This document shows positions 12,466-24,700 of a DNA stretch of 64,000 nt, piece by piece; positions within the stretch are counted from its first letter, which is position 1, and the number at the start of each line of letters is the position of its first letter. Location: assembly GCA_946807835.1 (NCBI GenBank), contig OX327710.1:18774501-18838500 (forward strand), in the 5' to 3' direction. The DNA is from Ailanthus altissimus. Its lineage: Eukaryota > Streptophyta > Magnoliopsida > Sapindales > Simaroubaceae. The translations under genes and the position numbers were made by a program. A model generated the notes under the pieces. It was not told the DNA's origin. It searched no databases and saw only the letters and a list, made by a program, of their open reading frames with translations.

Positions 12466-13009
12466 ATAGTTCTGCTGCCTTTTTCAGAATCTAAGCTGTG
12501 AATTTTGTGCGGATATTGTAGATTCACATGTCGGCTATCAGTGCTGACGTGAACAACCGTGAACATGCTCGACTTTTCAAGAAAGATTTAATGAAAAAGC
12601 AATTTGTTTCGACTTTATATGTATACAAAGTTTGTGATGTATAATTGGATCTATGTTGCACTCTCACTTACTTTTCGATTATATGCCCAAATTTTTTTGT
12701 TATATGTTTCATCTTATGTTTTATATTTTAATTTATAAAGGAAAATTTAATTAAGATGTATAATGAAAAATTGAGAAAAAGATATATGAACTTTGTAATT
12801 GGGGAAATGGATATGTAGATTTAATATTTTTAAAAATTTTATTTACACAGTGATAGAATCCGTTAATTTTAACGAAAAATTTGTTAAAATTAATAAAATT
12901 ATCATTATATCCCTCTTTATGATTGAAAAAAAATTTAAATTCAAATACTTAAAATAAGATTCGAACTAAACACTTTAATTAATTAAACTACTCTAAATTC
13001 ATGTTTATA

Positions 13010-13460
13010 TATGTGATTAAATATTTATTAGGAACATTATCCTTAATTAAGCTATTCAAGAAAAGAGATATGGACCTACCATTGATGTTAACTGGCATTG
13101 ACCAGTCGTTAACAAATATTGATTAGGCGTTGATTGCTATATGTGATTAAAGATTTATTATGGATATTGTCCTTAACTAAGCTATTCAAGAAAATAGGTA
13201 CTGATTGACTATTGGCGTTAATCGGTATTGATCGGGTGTTGACCGCTATTGATCGTAGTTGTTGAACACTGTTGACCGGCTATTAACTAATGTTGTCAAC
13301 TTCAACGAATTTTTAGCTATTCAAGAAAGGAGGTATTGACCGACCATTAACATTAATCGGCATTGACTGGTTGTTAATTGATATTGATCAAGCGTTGACC
13401 GCAATCGTTGAACACTATTGACCGACTATTAACCAATGTTGTCAACTTCAATGGATTTCT
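13010..13460 (+). repeat. Diverged tandem repeat rich in TTGACC/GTTGAC words
   Basis: About three diverged units of 140-170 bases each contain a version of GCTATTCAAGAAA, then an ATTGACCGACCATT-like block, then GTTGACCGC and an AACACTATTGACCGACTATT-like block, ending in AATGTTGTCAACTTCAA. Units begin near 13010, 13140 and 13310. The repeated word TTGAC(C/T) is also the core of the WRKY-binding W box, but in a repeat this need not mean regulation. Confidence 0.65.
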
Positions 13461-13529
13461 TCACCAAGAGTGTAAATAAGTGTTCAATGAATTTCGTCAC
13501 CAATAGTGTAAATAAGTGTTAGTTGTTAG

Positions 13530-13935
13530 GGGTTTGGGCCTAAAGTCTAACATCCAACTTAAAATACTAGTCTATTAAGTAGCGTGACCATTTTTCTTAC
13601 AAACTATTCTATCTTCTCACTCTTTTCTTATATGGGACAATAACTCAACAATCCCTCACTCGAACACAACCTCCTTTGATGAGGGAGTAACACCAACCCT
13701 TTCGTTCGACACACTGAGTCCATTCCTAATTTTTTTAACCATAGAACCACGATTAATTAGCTCTAATGTTGAGCCAAAGATTCAAGATTTTTGACTTAGC
13801 TCTTATACTACTATTTAGTTTTTAGAGGATTGAGCATAGGATTTAATATTCAATATAAAATATTAATCTATTAAGTGGTGTGGCTCTTCTCTTTATAAAT
13901 TTGTCTACCTTTTTACTCTTTTCAATAACTCAATA
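13530..13935 (+). repeat. Pair of diverged direct repeats
   Basis: A block at about 13530-13650 with AAAATACTAGTCTATTAAGT, CTACTT-like and ACTCTTTTC-like parts and ending CAATAACTCAACA recurs at about 13834-13935 as AAAATATTAATCTATTAAGT and so on to CAATAACTCAATA. The copies differ at many positions. They lie inside the inverted-repeat element at 12.78-14.0 kb. Confidence 0.5.
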
Positions 13936-14000
13936 ATAAAATTTTTAAAAATATTAGAATTTATATGTCATTTTCTCTAAATTACGAGATTCAAATATTA

Positions 14001-15629
14001 TTTTTCGTAAAAAAAAATTAAAATGTATAATGAAAAATTTAAAATATATAATGAAAAAAATAAGAGGATGGAATCATACCGAATGTGAATGTGTAGTAAA
14101 ATGACTCTGCTTTATGACATACCATTTTCATCAATTATATTTTAACAGTTATTAGTCCCTGTAGATGGATACAATTGAAGTTGAGCATTCACGTGTGGGA
14201 GTACAGTAACCATATAAACCTTAGCCATGGAAGCCAGCTTTTTCTGAGACATGTTGCACGCAATTTTACAACATGAAATCAGAAAAGTGACTGATCGTCG
14301 AGAAATTAATAATCCTCCCATACAACCACAAACTCTCTGGATTCACGAGCCGCTAAAATTGACCCACACAAATATGATCATCGCTCATCAGATACCCATA
14401 GAGACGCCGGCAGTTCAACAAGTTTGGTACTGCTGAAGAGCAAGCATTTAATGAGTATAGATTGTGAAATTTTACGGGCCCCCTTACTGAATACTAATGT
14501 TATGCACTTATTGACTATCAACCTCCTAATCTACTGTTGTACGTAATACGAAATGTAGAGTTTGTAATTATTATAAGTTTAAACGTTTCATGTAATAAAA
14601 TTATCGTAGCATTAGAGCAATCTGTTGTATCCTAAACGTATGACCAGAGATTTTACAGTTGTATGTTGAAAGTGAGTTGAAGTGAGATTTTGCATGTGGG
14701 TTTTCATCGGCCAGCTACTTGAGCAGACTCTGAAACTGATTGTGATGGCTTTTGTGCCTGGTTCTGTTGCTTTCATGCTGGACATCTTTTCCAGTGTTAA
14801 TTCTCATGTGACTGACAATGCGTGGACAGCAAAATATCTTCATTAATGAAGGGGCAGGTCTTCATTTTATTAGCCAGAATTCTGATTGATGATTGTAAAC
14901 GTTATGGACAGAGGGGCATAGCTGCCTCTGCCTGGTCGAGTTGTTGGTTTGGTTTACGCAAGCTGGGTTGATTTTGGGCCTTCATGCACTAGGCTTAGGC
15001 TTGACTTTAAACGATGATGGGCCGGCAAACATCTTGTTCATATGATATACATTGGAAGCCATATGTTCATACGACTTTTGCGAATGTTCATGCACAAAGG
15101 ATTACTTTTTCTTTAAAAATTTCCAGACGCACTATTATGAAAAACCTTAGGACGGTGGGTTTTCAAGAGCCCGTATATGAAAAATTAAGTATTGAAGCTT
15201 AGCATAAATAAGATATGAAGAGTGTTACCGTCGGTTACAATTGTATTAGTTACAGTTTTTAAATTAGTTAGATTTTTCTTTCTTTGTTTTTATTATACTA
15301 ATAAAATTGTGGTAGATATAACATATCAATAAAATGATGTGATTAATTTAAAAATAATAATTAATATAATCGCTACTGACACTAGCTATGCTCTTGATCA
15401 ACAAGACATACTTATTTATTATAATTATTAAATTATTTAAAATTTTAAAACAAATGTTTACATAACAATAGTTTATTAAATGATGTGGTGGAAGCTTAAA
15501 CTTTTTTTTCAATGTTAATAATGTAAACAAAAAAAATTGTTCAAAGCTAAATTTATTTTGAATTGTCGAAATCATCCTAAACAATCAAGAGTTTGTTGAG
15601 TAAGGGAAGATCCGAGTTGCTAGGCATAA
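14001..15629. other. Intergenic DNA, no gene recognised
   Basis: Nothing firm is seen. A less AT-rich patch at about 14640-15030 could be a decayed exon or transposon piece, but no frame is long or protein-like, and I recognise no family. Confidence 0.4.
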
Positions 15630-15709
15630 AAACACCAAAAGTGGGGCTTGTATTGAGTGCTGGGTGTTATTGGAACCAACCTGAATAAAGGACTTCCTGA
15701 GAATTTGTT

Positions 15710-16676
15710 AAATGTGGAGTTGCACAAAAGAGCTAACGAAACACTGAAAACACTAGGTTAGGGTCAGGCACCAATAAGGTGGTCGGTCACAACCATTCGA
15801 CTATCAATTTAGACAGTGGCTTAGTTATCAAGATGTCCTCTAGGATTTCTGTCTTAGAGATATTTTGAAGGAAACAATGAAGGTGTTTCTTGTTAGAGTG
15901 TGTGTTATGTGTTCAAATTTGTTTTACTCAAATTTAAATTAGAAGATAAGTCTTAAGCATGGAGGAGTTGGTCTAGAAAATTACTCTTAGGAATGACACG
16001 CGACAACACATAATTGAAGAGTCCCTTTTATAAAGGCATTTTGGAGAAACAACACAACTTAGGTAATTATGCTCCCCTTAAAACTTGGAGTATTTAGTAA
16101 CCTCTTATTGGCTACTTTTAAAGAAGATCAATTTTAAAATAAGGTGAGTTGCATGTGCTATCTCCTAAGTTCTAATATATGCAATACTGATTGAGCTTAT
16201 TAACCATAAACAAATCTTATCCTTTTATTAACAAAGAGATAAAGGCCTATCAATTATTGATTAGGTGACTTGGTAATGGTCTTTTTGAGATTTTTTCATC
16301 CAAAATTTTACCCTTGTGTCCAGTTGTCGTATCATGTAATCTCCAGCTAGGTATTAGATGGGCCCGTTGATGACGTGAAAAAAGACTAAACTTTCAGACT
16401 TTTGCATCATTTGTGAGACCTAATGATGATGTGGCAGGTGACTTGGCCATAATGACATATCCATTGGTTGTGAGACTAATTGTTGATGTAGACTGATGCA
16501 TAGTTTCTATTTGACAAGCCTACAGGTTGAATTGTGAAGGTTAATGGGCTGGGGCTCATATTGAGTTTAATGACTAAGTCTCAATTAAGGCTGAGTGACC
16601 TTTTAGAGAATTCAGGTCTGAGAACCTAATGGGCCTTAGGGAGCAGCCCAAATGTCACTATAATTTTTCTCTAACA
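15710..16676 (+). repeat. Left long terminal repeat (approximate start)
   Basis: First copy of the direct repeat. It ends at CTCTAACA (16676). Matching to the second copy is clear from GTGGAGTTGCACAA (about 15714) onward. Divergence by eye is high, which implies an old insertion. Confidence 0.6.
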
Positions 16677-18819
16677 TCAACTCTCATAATTTCTAGCATA
16701 AAGATGAGGAGATAATAGAAACTATTTTGATCCGTTACATATGGCATGCTCTCCTCGCCCCTACTTTCCTTAATTCTATCTCTTTGCCTTGTTTATTCTC
16801 AGTATGTTATAGCATTGAATTCCTATGAACTATTATATTGGGAAGAATTCCTTAGGACATGAGATCTTTTTGACCTTTCTTATGTAATTTTTCTCTATTT
16901 TTATTCTCTCAGTGTGCCACTGGACCAAGGATTACAAGTTGGTTTCGACTACTTAGGAGCAGGGCCAAACACTTGCTGAATTTTTTGAAGTATGTCTATA
17001 GAGCCCTACCCATTGAGTTAGCTCTTTCCATCTCTTAGCAAGACTTAGTAAGCCTCTATCAACAGCCTTGGGTATTGCTTATGAGGTTATCCTTAACCTT
17101 ATGTTGCCTTGTCGTATATACTTGCACTATCTGCTTACGTGTATTGAGTTTGAATTGATACTGATGTTTTCTTTTATTGCAAGTTGCTTACACCTTAGGA
17201 GAGCATAAAAAAGTTAGGGAGGCCGTAGAGGACTTGAATATACATCAAATAGCTTTAAAGGAGAGCGAGGACGTTTTGAGAACCAAAAAGGATAAGTACT
17301 AGTAATAGTGCACTTATATAGCAAAGAAGCTTATTGTTGCTAAGGATGAGATGTCATAAGAAGTTGAGTAGAGGAAGATACTCTCTTAGAAAAAATAAAT
17401 AACTAATTAAGATTATATTAAGACTATATAGTATAATAGACCTTCTAAAGAAAAGGCTTTATAAATCTGTTTAGACGGCCTTGAGTTATGTTCACCATAA
17501 AATAACTGAGGCATACCTCAATATAGACTTTAGCTTTTTGTAATTATAGGTGCTAGCTGCTCCGGCCTCAACTGATGAAAGAAAAGACAGTGCGACCAAA
17601 GCTTTCACCAGTTATGACACAATAAAGGAACCATATGACACTAAGGAAGGGTCGAGTAGGGTGTCTTCTTAGGTTGACATTACTATAGACTTGACCACTT
17701 AAAAGCCAAAAGGAAATGATGGTGATAGAGTTGAGGAACTGCCTCTTTCGGTGACTGCTTGCTAGCGTATTTGCTAACTGCTTTTCTCTTTATTAGCAAT
17801 TATTTTAGGTTCACTTTTATAACTGCTAGAGGACTGTAGCAAACTATTTTGAGCTGTGTGCTAGTTCTGTAAATGTCTGGGCCACTAGAACTCTTTTTTT
17901 AGACTATCCGTAGGATATACTTAGTGAGGTTGATGGTATTGAGTAGTTTTTAAACTATCTTTTTGTCCTCCATGATGCGCTGATCTCGACCACTCTATTG
18001 GGCCTGTGTAGGATAGTTTTGTATGGACTAAGGGAAAAAAGAACAATGATATTTTGAAATCAAATGAATTGTTTTGTGTTTGCATTTGTGTAGTATATGG
18101 TTGACAACACATCTAATGATCACTTAACGTGGGTTTGATGGTTGTTTTTCACATAGTAAATATATGTGCCTTCATAGCCATATTCTTAAACATTAATGGG
18201 TACAACATTTGGTACAGCTTGAAGCTGCGTTACTTATGATATACAAACTCAAGTTTTGAATTCTTAGGCATATTAGAGATAAAATTTTGTTGACACCCCA
18301 AACTTCTTTCTTACTCAAAGTTTGGGGAGTCCACAATAATATATAAAGAGTTAATTCAAAGATGGCGACAATTACATTAAAACACTTTGGCATTATTAGG
18401 GCATTACTCACAGGTGCAGTTGAGGAAGTCCATACTCGTACTCAACCTAAGGCAAAGTAATTAAGAGAAGACATAGTATAAATCACATGGCAATAAAAAG
18501 AGAACCTCATATGTTCATATCTTTGGGGTTCTAAGCATCCCTATTGTGCTCTGGGCCTAATTGACCTCTTTTTCCATACATGATTGATCAACATCCATTT
18601 GAGATATTTTGATTCTTAGCTTAAGCACTGGTGATGGGAATTTCTAGCAGCCTTACACACAAGCTCCATTTGTAATTATTGCACTTGACCTTTGGCATAT
18701 GGGTTGAAGGAGAAGAGTACAATGCAAGTTATATACCAATAATATAAGAACTATAAACATTCGAACCTCTAAGGCTTAGCATACCTTTGCTGCATTCAAG
18801 GCCAATTTGACAACCACAA

Positions 18820-19774
18820 ACATATGGAGTTATACAGTAAAGCCCTGTAAAAAATAAAAAATATTATGTTAAGGGCAAGCGTCGATGGGGTGGTCGGCGA
18901 TGGCCCTTTTGACACACAAGTTAAATGGCGACTTAATAGCCAAGATGTTTCCTAAAGTTTATGCTCTAGAGAGAATTTGGAGAAAATAGAGAAGGTGATT
19001 TCTTACTAGAGTAAGCATTTTGTGTTCAACTTCTCTTACTCAAATTCAAATTAAGAGATAAATCTTAAGCATAAAGGAGCTGGCTTGGAGAATTCTCCTC
19101 AGGGTGACAAATAACGTCACATAATTGAAGAGTCTCTTTTCTATATGGGCATTTTAGAGAAATAACACAACTGGAGGCACTTGGGTAATTATACCTCCCT
19201 TGAGTCTTGGAGTACTGAGTAACCTCTGATTTGTTACTTTTGAGGAGGATCACATTTAAAATTAGGTGAGTTATAGGTGTTGTCTCCTAAGTTCTACCAA
19301 ATGCAGTATTGACTGAGCATATCAACATTAGACAAATCTTATCATTCTGTTAGTAAAAGGACAGAGGCCTATCACATGCTGATGTGGCGACTCAATAATG
19401 GTCTCTTTGAAATTTTTCTATCCAAAAAATCTTATTCTTGTGCCTAGTTGTCATTTCATATAGTCTCTAACAAGGTATTGTATGTACTTGTTGATGACAT
19501 AAAAAGAGATTGAGCTTTCTGATGTGTATCAGTTGTGCGGCCTAATAATTATGTGACAGATAACTTAGTTATAATGATATGTTCTCTGAGATTGAGTGGT
19601 GACATAGACTCATGCACGGGTCTCATCTAACAGGTTTCGCAGACTAAATTATAAAGGTTAATAAGCTTTTTATGTCAGATTGCAACTTGAGTTAGTGACC
19701 TTACGAAGAAGTTAAGTCTAAAAACCCCCCAATAGACCTTAGAGATCCCAAATATTATCATAATTCCCCCAACA
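18820..19774 (+). repeat. Right long terminal repeat (approximate start)
   Basis: Second copy of the direct repeat, ending at CCCCCAACA (19774). Shared blocks with the left copy include TGGTCGGCGATGGCCC-like, GTGTTCAACTTCTCTTACTC-like and AGGCCTATCA, in the same order and spacing. Confidence 0.6.
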
Positions 19775-20241
19775 AAATCAAACAAACAATTTTTTCTTGG
19801 ACAAATGCTTGTAGAAAAGAGGAAAAAGAGAAGAGATGGGATTGGGAGCTTGAAGCTTGAAGCTTGTGCATGCCCCGTTGCCTCTGGTGAGGAACTTTCG
19901 GTTCCTTGCTCGCTCTGAAACGATCGAATTGAATGAAATCATCTATACAATATACAATTTACGATTATGATTATTAGGTTCTGTATCGTTTACAAAATGG
20001 CGTTTTTTTGGAGTTTATGTAACGCATATGATTGGATTGACAAATACAACTTGGAGGCGGATGATCTTTGTCTTTTTAATTAGTCTCTGGAAAATGAACT
20101 GTGCTTTGAATACAATATATGATATGAGAAGAATGATTATTGTATATTGTGCATATTTTGCATTTAAAATAATTTAGTTTGTACTTAAATTTCTTGCTTA
20201 AGCACAAAGGATTCAACGGTCCTTAGTTGATAGCTTTTATA

Positions 20242-20277
<36 letters not shown>

Positions 20278-20665
20278 GATGCTAATTGATTTAAGCACGT
20301 TTTCTTTTCTTTTTTTTTTGGTTCCTTAAGATGGGAAACCTAGCTGTGCCCTACTATTTTATTTGTCCTCTCTCTGTAAAAAGATGAATTTATATACTTT
20401 TCACCTAAACCCCACATATATGGAGAAGTTGGAAACCTTACACCTCAACCTCAAGTGAGATGTGATCATCATCAAATGGACACCACCCATCTCAAGTTTC
20501 CATGAGCTTGCACCCACCAGATCACTGCTCCACCAATAATGCATGATTATAGTAGTAAGCAAAATAAACACAAAAATAATCCAAAATATCCATGCACCCA
20601 CAGGTTAAGTTATTATTTGTGGCTAAGTGCAAATTCCAAAAGCAAAAGCTTTTCTTTTCTTCCCC
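19775..20665. other. Upstream region of the DUF761 gene
   Basis: AT-rich DNA with an AT dinucleotide run at 20246-20273. A patch at about 19845-19930 has a small tandem CTTGAAG repeat. No gene is supported. Distal promoter elements for the DUF761 gene may be included. Confidence 0.45.
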
Positions 20666-20673
20666 TTTAAATA
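20666..20673 (+). promoter_or_regulatory. TATA-like box of the DUF761 gene
   Basis: TTTAAATA lies about 135 bases before the ATG and is followed by a CT-rich leader (TTCTCTCTTTCTCTCT) and an A-rich stretch just before the start codon. The arrangement is typical of plant promoters, but the transcription start is inferred. Confidence 0.5.
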
Positions 20674-20806
20674 GCCCACCCACCATCTTCCTTCTGTTCA
20701 ACTCAAGTCTCAACCCTAAAACCCTTCTCTCTTTCTCTCTAAAAAAAATACAAAGCTCACTCTTTAATTTTATACATACAAAACAAAACAAAAAAACAAA
20801 AAAAAA

Positions 20807-21403
20807 ATGGAGCAAAATCAACGGATAATAGCCAAAAGAATATGGAGCGTAGTACGTGTAGTTTTCTTCATGGTACGAAAAGGTTTATGCAAGAGAAAGC
20901 TCCTTGTTGATCTCAACATGATGTTCAAACGTGGCAAGATAGCTGGTGGCAAAGCCCTAAACAATTTCATTCACCACCACTACAACCACCACCACCATAG
21001 TAACCGCCACGTCTCGTCCTACGTGGCGCCACGTGAATACGAGTTCAGCTGCAGCAATACACCCAACTACACTTTCCCGTTCCATGTCGGCAGCAAGAGA
21101 AAGAACAACTTCTTTGGGTGCGCTCACGCGCCGCCGACTCTCGAGGATGACGTGGCGGCTGTGAACGCCGTTAAGGTAGTGCTGGAGATGTTGAACAATG
21201 ACATGGTGGTGGAGGCGTCTCCGATATTGCCTGGGTTCGGTTTCGGACGGAGCCCGTTCGTGAGGCCGTTGAGGATAACGGACTCGCCCTTTCCTCTGAA
21301 GGATGTTGATGAAGATAATGGGTCTGTTGACAAGGCAGCTGAGGAGTTCATTGAGAAATTTTACAAAGAGTTGAAGAAGCAAAAGAGAATGGCGGAGTCT
21401 TAG
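20807..21403 (+). CDS. DUF761 domain protein (cotton-fibre-protein-like)
   Basis: A single-exon gene of 198 residues. The C-terminal motif VDKAAEEFIEKFYKELKKQK is the DUF761 signature of plant proteins of unknown function. The N-terminal part (about 1-50) is basic, with a short hydrophobic stretch (WSVVRVVFFMVRKGLCKRK) and a conserved-looking MMFKRGKIAGGKALNN segment. A His/Asn-rich run (about 54-65, HHHYNHHHHSN) is low complexity. The middle (about 108-160) contains AVNAVKVVLEMLN and an FGRSPFVRPLRITDSPFPL block typical of these proteins. The ATG at 20807 is the first in frame and follows an A-rich leader. Its function is unknown; some relatives respond to pathogens or occur in fibre cells. 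Confidence 0.9.
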   Translation: MEQNQRIIAKRIWSVVRVVFFMVRKGLCKRKLLVDLNMMFKRGKIAGGKALNNFIHHHYNHHHHSNRHVSSYVAPREYEFSCSNTPNYTFPFHVGSKRKNNFFGCAHAPPTLEDDVAAVNAVKVVLEMLNNDMVVEASPILPGFGFGRSPFVRPLRITDSPFPLKDVDEDNGSVDKAAEEFIEKFYKELKKQKRMAES

Positions 21404-21748
21404 GGTTCATATATATATATGCTTCATGTTAATTTCTTTTGTGGAGGTTAATCTAATTATGGGCAGTTTCAAGTTCTATTTTTATTGTTTATGTGATGAG
21501 ATCAAAAATAAAAGCTTGCACTCTGGTATTGTTCATGGGATCTTTAAATTTTAAAAAATTGTGATGATAGCAAATGACTAATGAGAGATCATGTGTATAC
21601 TACAGGGATTTCAATTTTCTCATCAGTACTTCAGATTGTTTCCAATTTGAATAAATTAAACTTCAGCATACACAATTTTATATATTTACAGTATTTGATG
21701 TTCTTTCAACATTAGCTTATATGGTAACACTATTACTGTCATTCAGAA

Positions 21749-21783
<35 letters not shown>

Positions 21784-24700
21784 GTTTAAATTAAAAAGAA
21801 AACCTTATAAACCTCAACCTTAGGGTATCTTGTCTTAGGATACTTGTCTGTCTTCACAAGGTCAAAGCCCTAAATTTCAAGACTAAGTAATGATTTTTTT
21901 TTTCTTGAATATTAGATACCTTACTTCCATAAGTACCTTCATGCCTTTCTTTATTTCTTGGGTTTTTCATCCTCATTCTTTTATATATATATATTGAATC
22001 AAATTTTCCAGCCAATTGATCCAGTTTACAATGACCAATTTGGTTACACATAATTGCCTTGCCTTTTCATTTCTTTTTTCTTATAGAGGAAAAAATTGAA
22101 GGGTTCTATGAAACCCTAATTTTTTTTTTTTTTTAAAATGTGGAAATGGCTTTTACAGCCTCACCAGCACTCCCATTCCACTAATTTCCAATAGTTACAT
22201 GTCCTGATGTCATTCCACTAAGTTAAAAAAAGCCATAGATGGACCCTCTCTCTTCCTCAGAAGACTATTAACTTTTCACTTTTTCTTTTTTTCCTTTTCA
22301 GTATTTTATTTGATTTTTTTTTCCAATGTAGTATAAGAAAATTGCCTTCATATATTTTTAGATTGTGAATCAATTGGTCACTTTTTCAGATTGAAATCAT
22401 AGTCACACCCAAAAAATGAATAAGAACTGGTAGCTAAAGTAGTGATTATTAAAAGTTTGTAAAAGAGTATTCGGGGTCAATGATGGTGGCCTGGTTTAAT
22501 TTAATTTGAAATGGGGAAATTAGAAAAGAGATAAAAAATATAAGAAATTCTAAAATATTTTCAATTTTTATCTAGATATCGGGATATTAACACTATTACT
22601 CTCTAAGGTTAGCACAACCTATATTTTGATGACAACTTTGATTATAATTATATTGTCACTCTTTTACTTAATTGAATAGATAAAAATATTTTAATTATTT
22701 TTATAATAAAATTATAAAAGTATTTTTTGTTTTTTAATTAAATAAAATAATGATAATATAATTAAAACTAAAAGTATCATTAAAGTGTAATTTATGCCAA
22801 CTACTGTAGGTAACAATGTTAATACCCTAAAAAATTAGGGGTATTTCATATATCACTTATTATTTTCTTAATCCATAAATTTCCACCATAATATTTAATT
22901 ATAATTAATAATATTAATCTAAAAGTTCTTTCACTCATACAAATAGACGTGATATGCAACGTGTTAGACAAGTAAAATATTTAAAAAAATTAATAAATAA
23001 ATTATAATTGATAGGAGTAGTGTTATTTAATTACAAATCATTGTGATAATTACCGTTCAAGCATGTCTTGTTATTTAAAATTTTGTTAACGGGACATTGA
23101 CACGTGTAGATTTTGCTATTAATTGATTTAAAAAAAAAGTCTTGATTGATTTCCTTAAGAGTGATCAAATCAAAGTCAACATGTATAATAGATGGAGATG
23201 GGAAGATTTATACATGCGTCTTCAAATAGGCAAAGATTGAAGGACATTAATAATATTGAAATACGGACTTGAAAATAACGATTTTCACAAATTAATTAAG
23301 TTGACAAATGACAATAATGTATTTCGTTAATTACCAAAATTTTCGAACTAAACATATAGACTGACGTGGCATAATATAATTAGCAAGTAAGATATATTAT
23401 TATTATTTATTTTATTCTCCTTTTTTATATTAACATTCTTTTTTATTCATTCAATACGTATATTTTACATATAGACACCACATATTATTTTTCAGAAATT
23501 AGTTAAAGCCAATAGGATAGGTAATGGCAGATGAAATTAATTATATGCCTTGTCAAAATTTGGCTGCTACAAAAGGGGATTTTTTTTTTATCTAGTTATT
23601 GTGAATAAAATCTAGAATTATAATAATTTTTTGTAATCCCTACTCCTTTTTACATTGTTACTGATATTTTATTAAATTATAATATCAAGATTATTAAAAA
23701 TATCATTTAAATATGCAAACTCTATTTGAACTATAAAATTTCGATGAAAAAAAAAAATAATTACACAATATTGACATTCTTTAAAAGTCGAACCTTAACT
23801 CAAGTTAGAAAAGTACATAAGACTTACCGTTAGAATAAGTGTAAATGCGTTTATGATTCACTTTTATATTATCAAAATTGAACTCACTTTGCAAAACCTG
23901 AAAAAAAAATTTCAGTATCAAATTATAGGAGTGATTGGAAAGTAATTGTTTTTAACATTGTGAGAACTTAAAAGCTTTCATTTCATTCAAATTTTATCCA
24001 TTTAAATGCTTGTTAAAGGGCTTTTTTTTTCCCCCTCTCCAACTTAACGGACATTTTTGAGTTGTAATTTATGGTTTCTAAATTCTTGAATAGGATTAAA
24101 GAAACACAGGCTATTTTAAAATTCAAAACGAAATCATTGAAAGCAACCCTAAATAGTTTTGAGAACAACAATTCTGCAATAAATCAATAGTGGACTTGGA
24201 GGGTAAATGAGCTGGATTGCTATTTCTTGTGGGCAAGATATTTGATTTGATTGTAGAGTCAGTGGTCGTTTTTAAATTTGATTTTAAATTTTAATTTAAT
24301 TTTGTGTATATACATTTGATGAAAGGTGGCTGTAGCTGTACACTTTATAAAGCTAAAGAGTTTAGGTAATATGTTAGGTGAATGGTGAGAAAGTGAGGCA
24401 CAGAACAGATGTCGTTTTTTGAACTTGCCTTCGAGTTGGCCTTCTCTTCGACAATGCTTTTCATGTAATTTTTCAATTTCTCAATCAACTTTTTAAGTGA
24501 AAATTAGATAAACCAAAAAGTAATTGAAAGTAAAGATGTCCCTAAACTAGTATTTTTTTTATAAAAAAAATCAAATCTCTGCCTAACCCTAAAGTAATTC
24601 ATCTCTTAATATAGAAGATTTTTTTTTCAATAATTAATATTTTCAGAAAAAAAAATATGTAGCTATGCTTTTCTAGAGAAGCATTTGAATTTTGATGATA

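Larger units (their letters stand above)
12780..14000. mobile_element. Candidate inverted-repeat DNA transposon, non-autonomous
   Basis: A stretch at about 12795-12846 (GTAATTGGGGAAATGGATAT, then TTTAATATTTTTAAAAATTT) matches the reverse complement of about 13933-13985 (GTAATTTAGAGAAAATGACA, then TCTAATATTTTTAAAAATTT). These look like the terminal inverted arms of one element of about 1.2 kb. The interior has no transposase frame and holds a diverged tandem repeat and a direct duplication. Exact ends and target duplications could not be fixed. The family is unassigned; a Mutator-like relative is only a guess. Confidence 0.45.
15630..19774 (+). mobile_element. Old, decayed LTR retroelement with two diverged LTRs
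   Basis: Two direct repeats of about 0.95 kb (about 15710-16676 and 18820-19774) share dozens of blocks in the same order, including CATAATTGAAGAGTC, AAGGTGAGTTGCATG-like, CTCCTAAGTTCTA and AACAAATCTTAT. Both end in a CCAAATRTYA-type block followed by AACA. The interior of about 2.1 kb has short decayed coding-like stretches with many stops (for example around 17200-17420 and 17560-17720) and no recognisable reverse transcriptase. It may be a non-autonomous element. I could not fix the 5' LTR start, the primer-binding site or target duplications. Confidence 0.65.

Noticed and set aside
20957..21382. Open frame of 141 residues on the minus strand
   Set aside because: It is the antisense of the DUF761 gene and has no family resemblance.
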